DNA of 64,000 nt from Leucobacter muris (GTDB lineage: Bacteria; Actinomycetota; Actinomycetes; Actinomycetales; Microbacteriaceae), in the NCBI RefSeq assembly GCF_004028235.1, contig NZ_CP035037.1, positions 2,418,001 to 2,482,000 of the forward strand. Direction: 5' to 3'. Positions 1 through 8,679 of the stretch are shown piece after piece (the stretch's first letter is position 1; each line of letters starts with the position of its first letter). The position numbers and the translations under genes are program-made. The notes beneath the pieces were generated by a model. It did no database searches and was not told where the DNA came from. It saw only the letters and a list, made by a program, of their open reading frames with translations.

Positions 1-2587
1 CCAGCAGCGCGGCGTCGAAGCGCATCGTGTCGGGCAGCTGCGCCACCTCGTAGGGCGACATCACCCAGACGGGCGCGAGCACGCCGAGCAGGTTCGGCGA
101 GCGCTGGGCGAGCGCCGCGGGCGAGACGTAGCCGCTGCGCAGCGCCTCGCGCAGGGCGAGGGCCTCCTGCTTGTGGTCGAGCACGGCCACGCGCCAGGCG
201 TCGGCAAGGGAGCCCGCGAGCAGCGAGCCGTTCGCGCCGGCGTGGGCGTCGTCGACGAGGCGGAAGTCGGCCTCGAGCCGCTCGATCACACTCGTGTTGG
301 CGCTGAGCAGGGCCTGGTTGGTCTGCAGCATGCGCTCCAGCACCGACTGCCACCACGCGAGCTCGAGCTCGGAGGCGACGTCGGCGGCGGGCACGTGGCG
401 GGCCGAGAGGTCGTCGAGCAGCGGTTCGAGGTGCGCGGCGCGCATGCGCTCGACGATGGTGGTGCGCTCCTGGATGTTCTGCAGCACCTCGGATTCGCGG
501 GCGAGATCCGAGATGCGGTGCGCGAGTCGTCCGAGCGTCAGGTTCTTCAGGCGGTCCGCGTCGCCCGCGGTGCCGAGCACACGGTCGAGCTCGTCGAGAT
601 CCTGATAGGCCGACTGGAACGCCACCACCACGTCGGCGATGCCGAGCGGCACCTCGGGGCGCGCCCCGACCACCGTGGTGTAGCGCTGCCAAAGCACGCG
701 CTGCTGCTGGATCTGCACGAGGCGCGAGTACATATCGGTGATGTGCACACCGGGGCGCACGTACTCGCGGGCCAGCTTGCGCAGGCGGCGCTTGTTCGCC
801 GACGACATCTCGTCGCCGCCGCGCGGGGCGTGCGCCGCGATGACCTCGGTGAGCGAGCGGTCGTAGACCTCCGGGGTGAAGCGGTCGAGGGTGTCGCGGA
901 TGCCCATGAGCAGCCGCAGGTAGACGCCCAGCTCGGCGATGGTCTCGTAGGGGCGCATGGAAGTCTGGCCGATGACCTCGTTGGCCATCGAGATGAGGCG
1001 GGGCAGCTGCGACTCGGCGAGGTCGACGGCGAGGCCGTAGGCGGTGCGCGCCTCCTCGGTGCTCGAGAAGCTCACACCGTACCAGGGCGAGTCCTCGGGC
1101 CCGTACTGGAACTGGCCGAGGCGCGCGACCTCGGTGAGAGCCTCGGCGACCGACGAGCGGTCGAGCGTGAGCTGGCCGAGGGCCTGGTCGTCGAGGCGCA
1201 CCGTGGTGCTCGGCGGGCGCTCGTCGAGGGCGAGCACGGTGAGCCGTCGCAGAGCCTCGAGCGGCGAGACGCCGTAGCGCTCGTCGGGGGTCGCGAGGGC
1301 CCGCTGGTAGTCGAGCAGCACGCCGCGCAGCCGGGTGAGCGCCTCGTCGACGTCGCGCAGCTGCTCGCCGCGCGCGTTCTCGTTGCGGCTGATGGCCTCG
1401 ACGAGGTTGCGGCGCAGGCGCCGCGGCGTCACCGCGAGACCGGCGAGCCCGGCGCGCGTGAGACGGTGCGTGATGCCGTCGAGCGCGGCGCGGCGCGGCG
1501 ACACGACCAGCACGCGCTTGCCGGCGCGCACCAGGTTGCCGATCGCGTTCACCACGGTCTGCGTGCCGCCGGTGCCGGGCAGCGTGTGCACCACGAGCGA
1601 GTGGCCGGCGTCGATCTGGGCGAGCACGTCGTCCTGCTCGACGTCGGCGTCGTAGAGGTTGCGGTCGGTGTCGGGGGCGCGCTCGTCCGGCCGCGTCGGG
1701 CTCACCGGGCGGTAGGCGTCGGCGAGCCGGCGGGCGGCGGGCTCGCTGCCGCAGATGGCGGCGAGGATCGGCGAGTCGAGATCCTTGGCGTCGGCGACCA
1801 TGCGCTGCGACACGTTGTGGAACGACGACACCACGAGCCGCGGCTGCACGACGAAGCCGGGCACGCCGGCGGCCATCTGGCGCAGCCGGTCGATGACGGG
1901 CTGTGGCTTGAACACGCCCTCGGACTGGGAGAGCTCGATGAGGGCGCGGGCGTCGACCACGATGCCGAACTGCTCGCGCAGGGCGCGGATCAGCTCGGAG
2001 TTGACGACGGGGAACTGCTTGAGCTTGAGCTCGAAGTCGCGCCCGTAGCGGCGGATCGCGAGCGGGCGCAGCAGGATGGGGGCGCAGAACTCCTCGCCCT
2101 CGAAGCTCCACTTGGCGATGCCCACACCGAGGTTGACCGTCTCGAGGCCGCGCACGGTGCGCATCTCGATCGCCTTGTCGGTGACGCGTCCGGCGGCGGC
2201 GCGGGCGTGTCGCAGGGCCAGGTCGTCGCGGATCAGGGCCGAGAGCAGGATCTTGTTGCCGGTGATGAACTGCGGCAGCCCGCCGGGGTGCGTCGTGGAG
2301 AGCTCGATGCGGTTCGCGGGCCGGTCGTCGAAGTGGAGCAGAGGGTTGCGGCCGCCGATGCGGGCGAGCTCGCCGCGCCACTCGGCGTGCTCGTCGGCGT
2401 AGGCGTCGACGAGCGAGACGGGGCCGGTCAGCTGGGCGGTGAGGTCCTCAACGGGGTGCGCGGAGTCGGGCGCCTTGGCGAGGGAGCCCTCGTTCTGAGG
2501 CGCCACGGTCTCAGGGACCGCCTCCTCCGGCGCATCCTTGCCGCGACCATTGGCACCGTTCTGCCGTCGCCGATCTACACTCCACAC
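1..2587 (-). CDS. DUF4011-type superfamily I helicase/ATPase, C-terminus outside the window
   Basis: One open frame runs from a GTG at 2587 off the left edge. The N-terminal segment contains the RNPLLHF motif typical of DUF4011 helicase-like proteins (established family knowledge). About 330 residues in comes the nucleotide-binding loop, reading HTLPGTGGTQTVV. In relatives the corresponding loop is PGTGKT, so the Walker A lysine appears replaced by glycine. The rest is helical sequence without other motifs I can place; the later helicase motifs would lie beyond the window. The GTG was chosen because TAGGGT (reverse strand, 2594-2599) lies 6 nt before it, fitting leaderless transcription, and an in-frame stop lies just upstream. 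Function unknown; nucleic-acid remodelling is the family guess. Confidence 0.7.
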   Translation of the reverse strand, partial: MWSVDRRRQNGANGRGKDAPEEAVPETVAPQNEGSLAKAPDSAHPVEDLTAQLTGPVSLVDAYADEHAEWRGELARIGGRNPLLHFDDRPANRIELSTTHPGGLPQFITGNKILLSALIRDDLALRHARAAAGRVTDKAIEMRTVRGLETVNLGVGIAKWSFEGEEFCAPILLRPLAIRRYGRDFELKLKQFPVVNSELIRALREQFGIVVDARALIELSQSEGVFKPQPVIDRLRQMAAGVPGFVVQPRLVVSSFHNVSQRMVADAKDLDSPILAAICGSEPAARRLADAYRPVSPTRPDERAPDTDRNLYDADVEQDDVLAQIDAGHSLVVHTLPGTGGTQTVVNAIGNLVRAGKRVLVVSPRRAALDGITHRLTRAGLAGLAVTPRRLRRNLVEAISRNENARGEQLRDVDEALTRLRGVLLDYQRALATPDERYGVSPLEALRRLTVLALDERPPSTTVRLDDQALGQLTLDRSSVAEALTEVARLGQFQYGPEDSPWYGVSFSSTEEARTAYGLAVDLAESQLPRLISMANEVIGQTSMRPYETIAELGVYLRLLMGIRDTLDRFTPEVYDRSLTEVIAAHAPRGGDEMSSANKRRLRKLAREYVRPGVHITDMYSRLVQIQQQRVLWQRYTTVVGARPEVPLGIADVVVAFQSAYQDLDELDRVLGTAGDADRLKNLTLGRLAHRISDLARESEVLQNIQERTTIVERMRAAHLEPLLDDLSARHVPAADVASELELAWWQSVLERMLQTNQALLSANTSVIERLEADFRLVDDAHAGANGSLLAGSLADAWRVAVLDHKQEALALREALRSGYVSPAALAQRSPNLLGVLAPVWVMSPYEVAQLPDTMRFDAALL

Positions 2588-2593
2588 ATGGCC

Positions 2594-2599
2594 ACCCTA
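2594..2599 (-). promoter_or_regulatory. -10 hexamer of the helicase-like gene (leaderless)
   Basis: On the reverse strand TAGGGT ends 6 nt before the GTG at 2587, so transcription would begin at or next to the start codon. No ribosome binding site is visible. Confidence 0.45.
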
Positions 2600-2680
2600 A
2601 GCGGCCGGACCGAAAAACGTCGCAACGTCGGCGGTGTTTCGCGGGAGGGGCGGGGCCGGTGCCCCGCCCGACCCGTGCGG

Positions 2681-4042
2681 CTACTGCTCGGCCGTCACCC
2701 GGGTCGCGCCGGTCTCGGCGGTCACCACCGGATCGGCGACCTGCACCTCGCCGCCGCGCGCCCGGGAGAGGCCGTTCATGAGGTGGTAGACGGCGATCGC
2801 CGCGATGGTGCCGAGCGCGATGCCGTTGAACACCACGGCGCCGAGCTCGAGCGTGAAGTCGGCGATGCCGATGATCAGCGCGACGGCGGCGGTGAACTGG
2901 TTGATGGGCTTGCCGAAGTCGACCTTGTTGTCGATCCAGATCTTCACGCCGATCAGGCCGATGAGGCCGTAGAGCGCCACGGTCACGCCCGCGAGCACTC
3001 CCGCGGGGATCGTGTTGATGAGCGCACCGATCTTCGGCGAGAAGCTGAGCAGCACCGCGATGGTGCCGGCGACCCAGTAGGCCGCGGTCGAATAGACGCG
3101 GGTGGCCGCCATCACGCCGATGTTCTCGCCGTAGGTGGTGGTGCCGGATCCGCCGCCGAAGCCGGCGAGCACGGTCGAGACGCCGTCGGCGAGCAGCGCG
3201 CGCCCCGTCACGGGGTCGAGGTCGCGGCCGATCATCAGTCCGACGCTCTTCACGTGGCCGACGTTCTCGGCGATGAGCACGAGCACGACCGGCAGGAACG
3301 CGGGCAGCAGCCCCCAGAGCGTGGGGTCGGCGAACGGGTTGCCGACCGCGTGGAACGCGGGCAGTCCGATCCAGGCCGCGTCGTTGACCGTCGAGAAGTC
3401 GACCTCTCCCATGGCGACGGCCGCGATGTAGCCGACGACCACGCCGAGCACGATCGAGAGGCGCCCGATGAGGCCGCGGAACAGCACGGTGATGAGCAGC
3501 ATCGCGATGAGCGTGATGAGCGCGACCCAGCCCGAGAGCTCGGTGGCGTTCCAGTTGTTCTTGACGGCCGGGCCGAGGTTGAAGCCGATCAGCGCGACGA
3601 TCGCGCCCATCACCACGGGGGGCATGAGGGCGTTGATCCAGCCCGTGCCCCACTTGGTGACGATGATGCCGACGATCGCCATGAGCACGCCGATGGCGAG
3701 GATGCCGAAGGAGGCCCGGGCGAGGCCCTCGGCGCTGTCGTCGCCGCCGGCGACCGCCGCCATGATCGGGGCGATGAAGGCGAACGACGAGCCGAGGTAG
3801 CTCGGCAGGCGGTTGCCGGTGATCAGCAGGAAGAGCAGGGTGCCGAGGCCCGAGAAGAACAGCGTCGCGGTGGGGCTGAAACCCGTGATGAGCGGCACGA
3901 GGAACGTCGCGCCGAACATGGCGACGACGTGCTGGGCCCCGAAGCCGATGGTGCGCGGCCAGCTCATGCGCTCCTCTGGCAGCACGATCGCGTCGGGAGA
4001 GACGTGCTTGCCGTCTCGGTGCAGCTTCCAGGGCAGCGCCAT
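2681..4042 (-). CDS. uraA: Uracil-xanthine permease, NCS2 family
   Basis: The 453-residue product is a full-length NCS2 nucleobase:cation symporter of the UraA/uracil-xanthine permease type, importing uracil or a purine base across the cytoplasmic membrane. Hydrophobic segments cover most of the chain. The first membrane helix contains QHVVAMFGATFLVPL, and the family's GSGTTTYGENIGV signature in the substrate region is present around residue 300. The N-terminal LHRDGKHVSPDAIVLPEER is a common actinobacterial form. It stands alone, with about 200 bp of non-coding DNA upstream to the cupin gene. Substrate choice between uracil and xanthine cannot be read from sequence; uracil is the likelier. 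Confidence 0.88.
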   Translation of the reverse strand: MALPWKLHRDGKHVSPDAIVLPEERMSWPRTIGFGAQHVVAMFGATFLVPLITGFSPTATLFFSGLGTLLFLLITGNRLPSYLGSSFAFIAPIMAAVAGGDDSAEGLARASFGILAIGVLMAIVGIIVTKWGTGWINALMPPVVMGAIVALIGFNLGPAVKNNWNATELSGWVALITLIAMLLITVLFRGLIGRLSIVLGVVVGYIAAVAMGEVDFSTVNDAAWIGLPAFHAVGNPFADPTLWGLLPAFLPVVLVLIAENVGHVKSVGLMIGRDLDPVTGRALLADGVSTVLAGFGGGSGTTTYGENIGVMAATRVYSTAAYWVAGTIAVLLSFSPKIGALINTIPAGVLAGVTVALYGLIGLIGVKIWIDNKVDFGKPINQFTAAVALIIGIADFTLELGAVVFNGIALGTIAAIAVYHLMNGLSRARGGEVQVADPVVTAETGATRVTAEQ

Positions 4043-4243
4043 CGGTGGCTCCTTCGGGTTCGGGATCGGCGCGCTCGCGCCAACGCATTATCTTAATGCG
4101 CTGAGTCGCGCCTGTGTCACCCGGATCGTGGAGCGACCCCGTCCGGCGCGGACCCAGGGGCGCGGGATCCGTCTGGGATTCCGCGCTCCGCTCGCGCTCG
4201 CCGCTCGCTCCACCCGGAGCGAGGCGCGCCCGATTCCGCTCGG

Positions 4244-4603
4244 TCACTCGGCGGCGATGTAGACCTTCCGGATGTGATCCTCGACGGTCCATCGCGTGCG
4301 GGTGCCGGCCACGAGGCGCATCACGTCGCCCGGGCCCAGCTCGACGGTGCGATCCTCGTCGACCAGCTCGATGAGGGCGCTGCCCGAGATCACCACGAAC
4401 AGCTCGTCGACTTCGGTGTCGGTGACCACGCCCCCGCGCAACTCCCAGATGCCGGCCTCGGCGCCGCCGATCGCGCCGAGCTCCGCGATGCCCTGCTGCG
4501 GGGAGCCCGAGACGACGTCTTCGGCGGGCACGGCCTCGAGCTCGACGCCGGTCGCGGTGCCGTTCACCGTCAGGTTCATGTCGTTCGGCAGCAACCCGCT
4601 CAT
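4244..4603 (-). CDS. Small cupin-domain protein paired with the FAD oxidoreductase
   Basis: The 119-residue protein is a single cupin barrel of the DUF861/EutQ-like type: a WELRGGVV strand, DELFVVISGSALIEL, then ELGPGDVMRLVAGTRTRW. Such proteins often accompany amine or sugar-acid catabolic oxidoreductases, as enzymes or small-molecule sensors. Its ATG overlaps the stop of the upstream FAD oxidoreductase gene by four bases, so the two are almost certainly translationally coupled and act in one pathway. The exact role is not known. The usual cupin metal-ligand histidines are largely absent, which argues against a metal-dependent enzyme. Confidence 0.75.
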   Translation of the reverse strand: MSGLLPNDMNLTVNGTATGVELEAVPAEDVVSGSPQQGIAELGAIGGAEAGIWELRGGVVTDTEVDELFVVISGSALIELVDEDRTVELGPGDVMRLVAGTRTRWTVEDHIRKVYIAAE

Positions 4604-6018
4604 GAGTCGAACCCCAGCCCCAGGGCGTCGAGCGTCTTCAGCAGCACGTTGCGCTTGCCGTCGTTGTGGTCGGCGCGGTCGAGCGACCAGCGTGTGAGGT
4701 TGATACCGATCGAAGCCGCGGGCTCGGGCGGGAACGGCAGCGGCACCTGCTTGACCATCTCGAGCTCGGTGCGCTCGGTGACGCGGCCCTCGAAGCGGTC
4801 GACCATCACGTCGGCGGCGAAGTGGGTGGCGCCGACGCCCAGGCCGGTGAAGCCCGCGACGTACTGCACGCGCCCGCCGTAGGCCTGGCCGAAGAACGCG
4901 CAGAACCGGGTCGAGGTGTCGATGACACCCGCCCAGCGGTGCGTGAACTTGACGCCGGCGAGCTGCGGGAAGGTGGTGAAGAAGTGGCTGGCCAGCTTGC
5001 GGTGGCTCTCCATGCGGTCTTCGTACTCGCGCTTGATGCGGCCGCCCGAGAAGTAGACGGCGTCGTACCCGCCCCAGAGGATGCGGTTGTCCTTGGTGAG
5101 CCGCGAGTAGTGGAACTGGTTCGCCATGTCGGCGAGTCCTTCGCGACCGTCCCAGCCGATCGAGGCGAGCTGTTCGTCGGTCAGCGGCTCGGTCATGAGC
5201 ACGTAGTCGTAGACGGGCACGGTGTGGAAGCGGTAGCGCTTCAGCAGCGACGGGAAGACGTTGGTGCAGAGGGCGACGCGCTCGGCGATGACGGTGCCGG
5301 CGTCGGTGGTGAGCTGGATCGGCGCCTCGGCGGAGCCGTCGAGGCGCTTCACCGGGGTCTGCTCGTAGATCTCGACGCCGATCGAGGCGGCGTGACGGGC
5401 GAGTTCGGCGGCCAGCTTGGCGGGATGCAGGTTGGCGTTCTCGCGCGGCGAGAACTCACCGCCGAGGAAGGTCGGCGACTTGATGCGCTGCTGCACCTGC
5501 TCGCGGTCGAGCGCGACCACGTGCGGGTCCTCGCTCTCGCCGAGCCACTCGGTCTGGTAGGGCTCGTTCGCGACGGAGAGCTGGCCGGTGCGTTCGAAGT
5601 CGACGTCGAGCCCGTTCTCGTCGATGAAGCGCTCGATCGCGTCGAGGTTCTCGTAGCCGAGGCGGCGCAGGGTGCCGGTCTCGTCGGGCCAGCGCGATTC
5701 GGCGTTGGGCTCGCCGTGGGTGATGCTCGCCTCGCAGAAGCCGCCGTTGCGGCCGCTCGCGGCCCAGCCGATGCGCATAGCCTCGAGCAGCACGATGCGG
5801 CGGTCGGGGTGCTCGGTCTTCAGCTTGATCGCGGTCCACAGGCCGGCGTATCCGCCGCCGACGACGGCGTCGTCGACGCGCTGATCGCCGTCGAGCGCGG
5901 GATAGCGGGCGGCGTCGGCGGCGTCCTCGGTCCAGAAGACTCCGAGCTTCGTGTCGGCCAGCGAGTCGTCGATGATCTTCGCGGCGGGGCGGTTGGTTTC
6001 GAAAATGGTGGGTTGCAT
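4600..6018 (-). CDS. FAD-dependent amine oxidoreductase (DAO family, PuuB-like)
   Basis: The 472-residue flavoprotein belongs to the D-amino-acid oxidase/glycine oxidase superfamily. The dinucleotide-binding loop VVGGGYAGLWTAIKL lies near residue 52, followed by ASGRNGGFCEA, typical of the gamma-glutamylputrescine oxidase (PuuB/OrdL) branch. The C-terminal GLGVGATHFAADVMVDRF segment completes the FAD site. It probably oxidises a primary or secondary amine to an aldehyde or imine with release of ammonia and peroxide. It is first in a two-gene operon with the cupin gene (ATGA overlap) and is preceded by an AT-rich segment with short repeats that may bind a regulator. Polyamine catabolism is a reasonable guess; the substrate is not established. 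Confidence 0.8.
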   Translation of the reverse strand: MQPTIFETNRPAAKIIDDSLADTKLGVFWTEDAADAARYPALDGDQRVDDAVVGGGYAGLWTAIKLKTEHPDRRIVLLEAMRIGWAASGRNGGFCEASITHGEPNAESRWPDETGTLRRLGYENLDAIERFIDENGLDVDFERTGQLSVANEPYQTEWLGESEDPHVVALDREQVQQRIKSPTFLGGEFSPRENANLHPAKLAAELARHAASIGVEIYEQTPVKRLDGSAEAPIQLTTDAGTVIAERVALCTNVFPSLLKRYRFHTVPVYDYVLMTEPLTDEQLASIGWDGREGLADMANQFHYSRLTKDNRILWGGYDAVYFSGGRIKREYEDRMESHRKLASHFFTTFPQLAGVKFTHRWAGVIDTSTRFCAFFGQAYGGRVQYVAGFTGLGVGATHFAADVMVDRFEGRVTERTELEMVKQVPLPFPPEPAASIGINLTRWSLDRADHNDGKRNVLLKTLDALGLGFDS

Positions 6019-6061
6019 GGGATCCTCGATTTCCTCACTGATCCTCGCACATCGCCGTCAC

Positions 6062-6093
6062 AATGTAAATGTGAATGTCAATGGCGTTTACAT
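6062..6093. promoter_or_regulatory. Candidate operator: AATGTN repeats and ATGTAAA/TTTACAT inverted repeat
   Basis: Upstream of the FAD oxidoreductase gene, three and a half tandem copies of AATGTN (6062-6085) stand out as AT-rich in GC-rich DNA. ATGTAAA (6063-6069) and TTTACAT (6087-6093) form a perfect 7-bp inverted repeat with a 17-bp spacer, the geometry of a dimeric regulator site. No regulator gene is adjacent. Confidence 0.4.
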
Positions 6094-6102
6094 CACGCGC
6101 AT

Positions 6103-6312
6103 CTAGTCGCTCGGCGGCTTCATGATGGCCCCCGTGGCGAGCCCCATCGCGAGACCCGCGGGCACCCACAGCCAGAACTGCGTGAACACCGCGATGACCG
6201 CACCCACCACGGCGCCGATCACCAGCGCCACGATGATCTGCTTGCGCCGCGCGGCGGGCGACGGCCCGTCCTGCTCGCCGCGCTGCTTCCGGGACTTCGA
6301 TCCGCTGCTCAT
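6103..6312 (-). CDS. Small two-helix membrane protein, unknown function
   Basis: The 69-residue product has a charged, Lys/Arg-rich N-terminus (about 25 residues) followed by two hydrophobic segments, IIVALVIGAVVGAVIAVF and WVPAGLAMGLATGAIM, separated by a short Trp-containing turn. Its ATG overlaps the stop codon of the CYTH gene by four bases, so it is co-translated with it. I do not recognise a family beyond small actinobacterial membrane proteins, and the link to the CYTH enzyme is positional only. Confidence 0.6.
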   Translation of the reverse strand: MSSGSKSRKQRGEQDGPSPAARRKQIIVALVIGAVVGAVIAVFTQFWLWVPAGLAMGLATGAIMKPPSD

Positions 6313-7055
6313 GGTTCCAGACTACGCGCCGCACGCTGGTCGGAGGCATCGAGTCGTTGGAGCGCGGCGAGCAGCTCCTCGGACGCACCCTTCGCGCGCG
6401 CGACTGCGACCAGCTGACCCGTCGCCCGGGCGATCTTGGCGAAGCTCAGCGACGGCGTCGCCCCCGCGGCGAGCAGCACCGCCTCGACACGATCCAGCAG
6501 GGCCGCCCCCTCCGGGTCGGCGGCGTCCGCGCCGATGCCGGCCCCCGGCAACAGCTCGGCCTCCCACTCGCGCCAGGCTCGGCGAACCCCCGTCGCCCCC
6601 TCGCGAGCGCGCACCCGATCGTCAGCCAACTCGACGACCTCCCTCCCGTCGTGACGCAGCACGACGGTGGTGCGCCGCGTCTCGAGCGCCGCGATCGGCA
6701 CGAGCCGGTCGGGCGAGACGCCGATCCGCGCCTCGATCTCCCGCCGCAGCTCCGCCGGCATCTCGTCGCCGTGAGGCCACAGCAGCTCACGATTACCGCC
6801 CTCGGTGCGCTGCTTCATGTGCCAGCCCGCGTCCTTGCCGCCGTGTCGCGAGCGCACCGCGAAACCGCGGCGCGCGAGATCCCCCTCGGGGGTGTCGAAA
6901 TAGCGGGCCGAGAGCTGCTGCACGACGGGCGCCCCGGCCTCGAAGCCTGCGGCGCGGAACGCCTCCGCGTCCGGCAGCCGCAACTCGACGCCGGCCTCGT
7001 ACTTCCGTTCCACCTCGAGCGTCTCCGCTCCCGGCCCATCCGCCTGATCCGTCAC
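6309..7055 (-). CDS. CYTH domain protein (triphosphate tunnel family)
   Basis: The 248-residue protein starts with the CYTH signature ExExK as EVERKYEA near residue 14. It continues with the strand-rich pattern of triphosphate tunnel enzymes: ARYFDTPEGDLARRGFAVR, WHMKQRTEG and, later, a run of charged strands ending in WREWEAEL. Family members hydrolyse inorganic triphosphate or thiamine triphosphate, or act on other triphosphate-linked substrates with divalent metal. There is no C-terminal CHAD domain. The GTG start at 7055 is preceded by a TATGCT -10 element 6 nt away, so the gene looks leaderless. The downstream 69-codon gene overlaps its stop. Confidence 0.82.
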   Translation of the reverse strand: MTDQADGPGAETLEVERKYEAGVELRLPDAEAFRAAGFEAGAPVVQQLSARYFDTPEGDLARRGFAVRSRHGGKDAGWHMKQRTEGGNRELLWPHGDEMPAELRREIEARIGVSPDRLVPIAALETRRTTVVLRHDGREVVELADDRVRAREGATGVRRAWREWEAELLPGAGIGADAADPEGAALLDRVEAVLLAAGATPSLSFAKIARATGQLVAVARAKGASEELLAALQRLDASDQRAARSLEP

Positions 7056-7061
7056 ACCGAC

Positions 7062-7067
7062 AGCATA
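7062..7067 (-). promoter_or_regulatory. -10 hexamer of the CYTH gene (leaderless)
   Basis: TATGCT on the reverse strand ends 6 nt before the GTG at 7055. No Shine-Dalgarno sequence fits between. Confidence 0.45.
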
Positions 7068-7119
7068 CGGGCTGCCGGACGAGGCATCCCGGCAGCCCTC
7101 GCGCCGGCTCGCTCCCTGC

Positions 7120-7992
7120 CTACCGGGAGCGCCGATCCCCCGCCGACCACACGATGCCCGCCCCGGCCGCCACCACGAGCACGATGCCGCCCACCGCCAC
7201 CGGCGTGAGCAGCTGCCCGAGGAACAGGGTGCCGATGACGGTGCCCACGACCGGGTCGAACGCGAAGAACACGCCCAGCACCCGCGCAGAGGTGAGCCTG
7301 CCCGCCATGGTGTCGACGGTGAAGGCGAGCGCCGTGCCCAACAGCGCCGAGGCGAGCAGCGGCAGGAGGTGCTGCGGCTGCAGCAGCGGCACGGCTGGAA
7401 CCGAGAAGGGCAGCATGAGGATCGCCGCCACCACCACCGACAGCGCGACGCTCGACAGCCCGCCCTTGGACTGGCCCACCCGCGCCGCGAGCAGGGTGTA
7501 CAGGCCGAACGAGGCGCCCGCCAGGGCCGCGAAGAGCAGACCCAGCGAATCGAACGGGCCGCCGAAGCCCGCGATCAGGCCGACACCGATGAGCGCCGCC
7601 ACCGCGAGCAGCCCCTCGCGCGGCCGCCTCGACGCGGCGAGCGCCACGAGGCACGGGCCGAGGAAGTCGATGGTCGTGGCGACCCCGAGCGGCAGGCTGC
7701 CGAGCGAGAGGTAGAGAAACCCGTTCATCGCCGCCATCGCGACGCCGTAGAGCACGATCCCGGTCCACTCGCGCCCGGTGCGACCGCGCAGCGCGGGGCG
7801 GAACACCGCGAGCAGGATCACGGCTGCGATCACCATGCGCACGGAACTCGTGCCGAGCACCCCCAGCGCGTCGAACAGCCCGATGGCGATGGCGGCCGAC
7901 GACTGCACGCCGATCGCCCCGACGAGCACGAGAAGCATGGCGCGGATCGTGGCGCGGCGCGCGAAGGCCTGCGCAGTTGGAGACGTGGTCAC
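7120..7992 (-). CDS. EamA/RhaT-family transporter (DMT superfamily)
   Basis: The 290-residue integral membrane protein has the two-fold EamA repeat with about ten hydrophobic helices. Features include FLYLSLGSLPLGVATTIDFLG in the first half (a typical EamA helix pattern also seen in RhtA-like exporters) and FAFDPVVGTVIGTLFLGQ in the second half. It is probably a drug/metabolite or amino-acid exporter. I choose the GTG at 7992 rather than a longer upstream start because the longer form would run into the divergent gene, and because TAGACT (8000-8005, reverse strand) lies 7 nt before this GTG. It shares a roughly 30-bp control region with the divergent gene at 8026. Confidence 0.8.
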   Translation of the reverse strand: MTTSPTAQAFARRATIRAMLLVLVGAIGVQSSAAIAIGLFDALGVLGTSSVRMVIAAVILLAVFRPALRGRTGREWTGIVLYGVAMAAMNGFLYLSLGSLPLGVATTIDFLGPCLVALAASRRPREGLLAVAALIGVGLIAGFGGPFDSLGLLFAALAGASFGLYTLLAARVGQSKGGLSSVALSVVVAAILMLPFSVPAVPLLQPQHLLPLLASALLGTALAFTVDTMAGRLTSARVLGVFFAFDPVVGTVIGTLFLGQLLTPVAVGGIVLVVAAGAGIVWSAGDRRSR

Positions 7993-7999
7993 CGGCCTC

Positions 8000-8019
8000 A
8001 GTCTAACCGCGGATACACT
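8000..8019. promoter_or_regulatory. Back-to-back leaderless promoters
   Basis: TAGACT (reverse strand, 8000-8005) precedes the EamA GTG by 7 nt, and TACACT (forward, 8014-8019) precedes the ATG at 8026 by 6 nt. Both divergent genes are driven from about 33 bp of DNA. Confidence 0.5.
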
Positions 8020-8025
8020 GGCCGG

Positions 8026-8595
8026 ATGACGGCTGACGCTGACATCTCCGGCGCCGCGGAGCGCGCCATGCAGGCGTGCGTCGACACCGTTGCGAAGCTG
8101 CGCCAAGTCGCGGTGACCGCGGAGTCGCTCGCCGAGTACGTGCCACCGCGGCGCGTGCTGCTGTGGACCCGGCCCGCCACCATGCGGGGGCTGGGCGAAG
8201 TGTGGCGCCTCGGCGCCCTGCTGCTCGGCGCAGACGCGAGCCTGTACGCGGCCGGGCGGGCGACCCGTGCCGCGGAGCGGGGGCGACCCGGCTACCAGTC
8301 GGTGTCGCGGGAAGAGCGCCGCGAGATCGCCGCGGCCGCGCTGCGGGGCGGCTACGAGGTCGGATCTCCCGTCAACTTCGATGCCGTTCCGATCCCGCTC
8401 GACGCGGCGTCGCTGGCCTCGTCCGCCACAGCCCCCTCTGGTGAGACGGAAACCTCGGCGGTAGAGAGCCCTGTCGGCTTCGCCGACGGCGAGGTGCGCG
8501 TGCGCTGGCGCGCCGGCGCCCCTCTCGCCGGGGCGCCCACGCTCGCGTCGTTCCTCGCGGAGCGCGCGGACCTGCTCATCGACCCGCCGCTGTAG
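8026..8595 (+). CDS. Conserved hypothetical protein (189 residues)
   Basis: I do not recognise this family. The N-terminal half is helical (residues 1-90, with AAERAMQACVDTVAKLRQ and LGEVWRLGALLLGADASLYA). The C-terminal half is Ala/Ser/Glu-rich and ends in a short strand-like segment and FLAERADLLIDPPL. There is no signal peptide, membrane helix or obvious catalytic motif. The ATG at 8026 follows a TACACT -10 element by 6 nt, so the mRNA is probably leaderless. It diverges from the EamA gene and converges on the DHFR-like gene. It is probably cytosolic. Confidence 0.6.
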   Translation: MTADADISGAAERAMQACVDTVAKLRQVAVTAESLAEYVPPRRVLLWTRPATMRGLGEVWRLGALLLGADASLYAAGRATRAAERGRPGYQSVSREERREIAAAALRGGYEVGSPVNFDAVPIPLDAASLASSATAPSGETETSAVESPVGFADGEVRVRWRAGAPLAGAPTLASFLAERADLLIDPPL

Positions 8596-8679
8596 GAGGC
8601 GGACGCCGCCCCTCGGCCGGTCCGGCGTCGCGCTCCACCGCCGCGACAGCGCGGCGCGAGCGCCGCCCGGAGGCGCACC

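Noticed and set aside
173..4096. A 1307-codon forward open frame
   Set aside because: It is the antisense shadow of the DUF4011 helicase and uraA genes; its composition is His/Arg/Glu-rich with no conserved motif.
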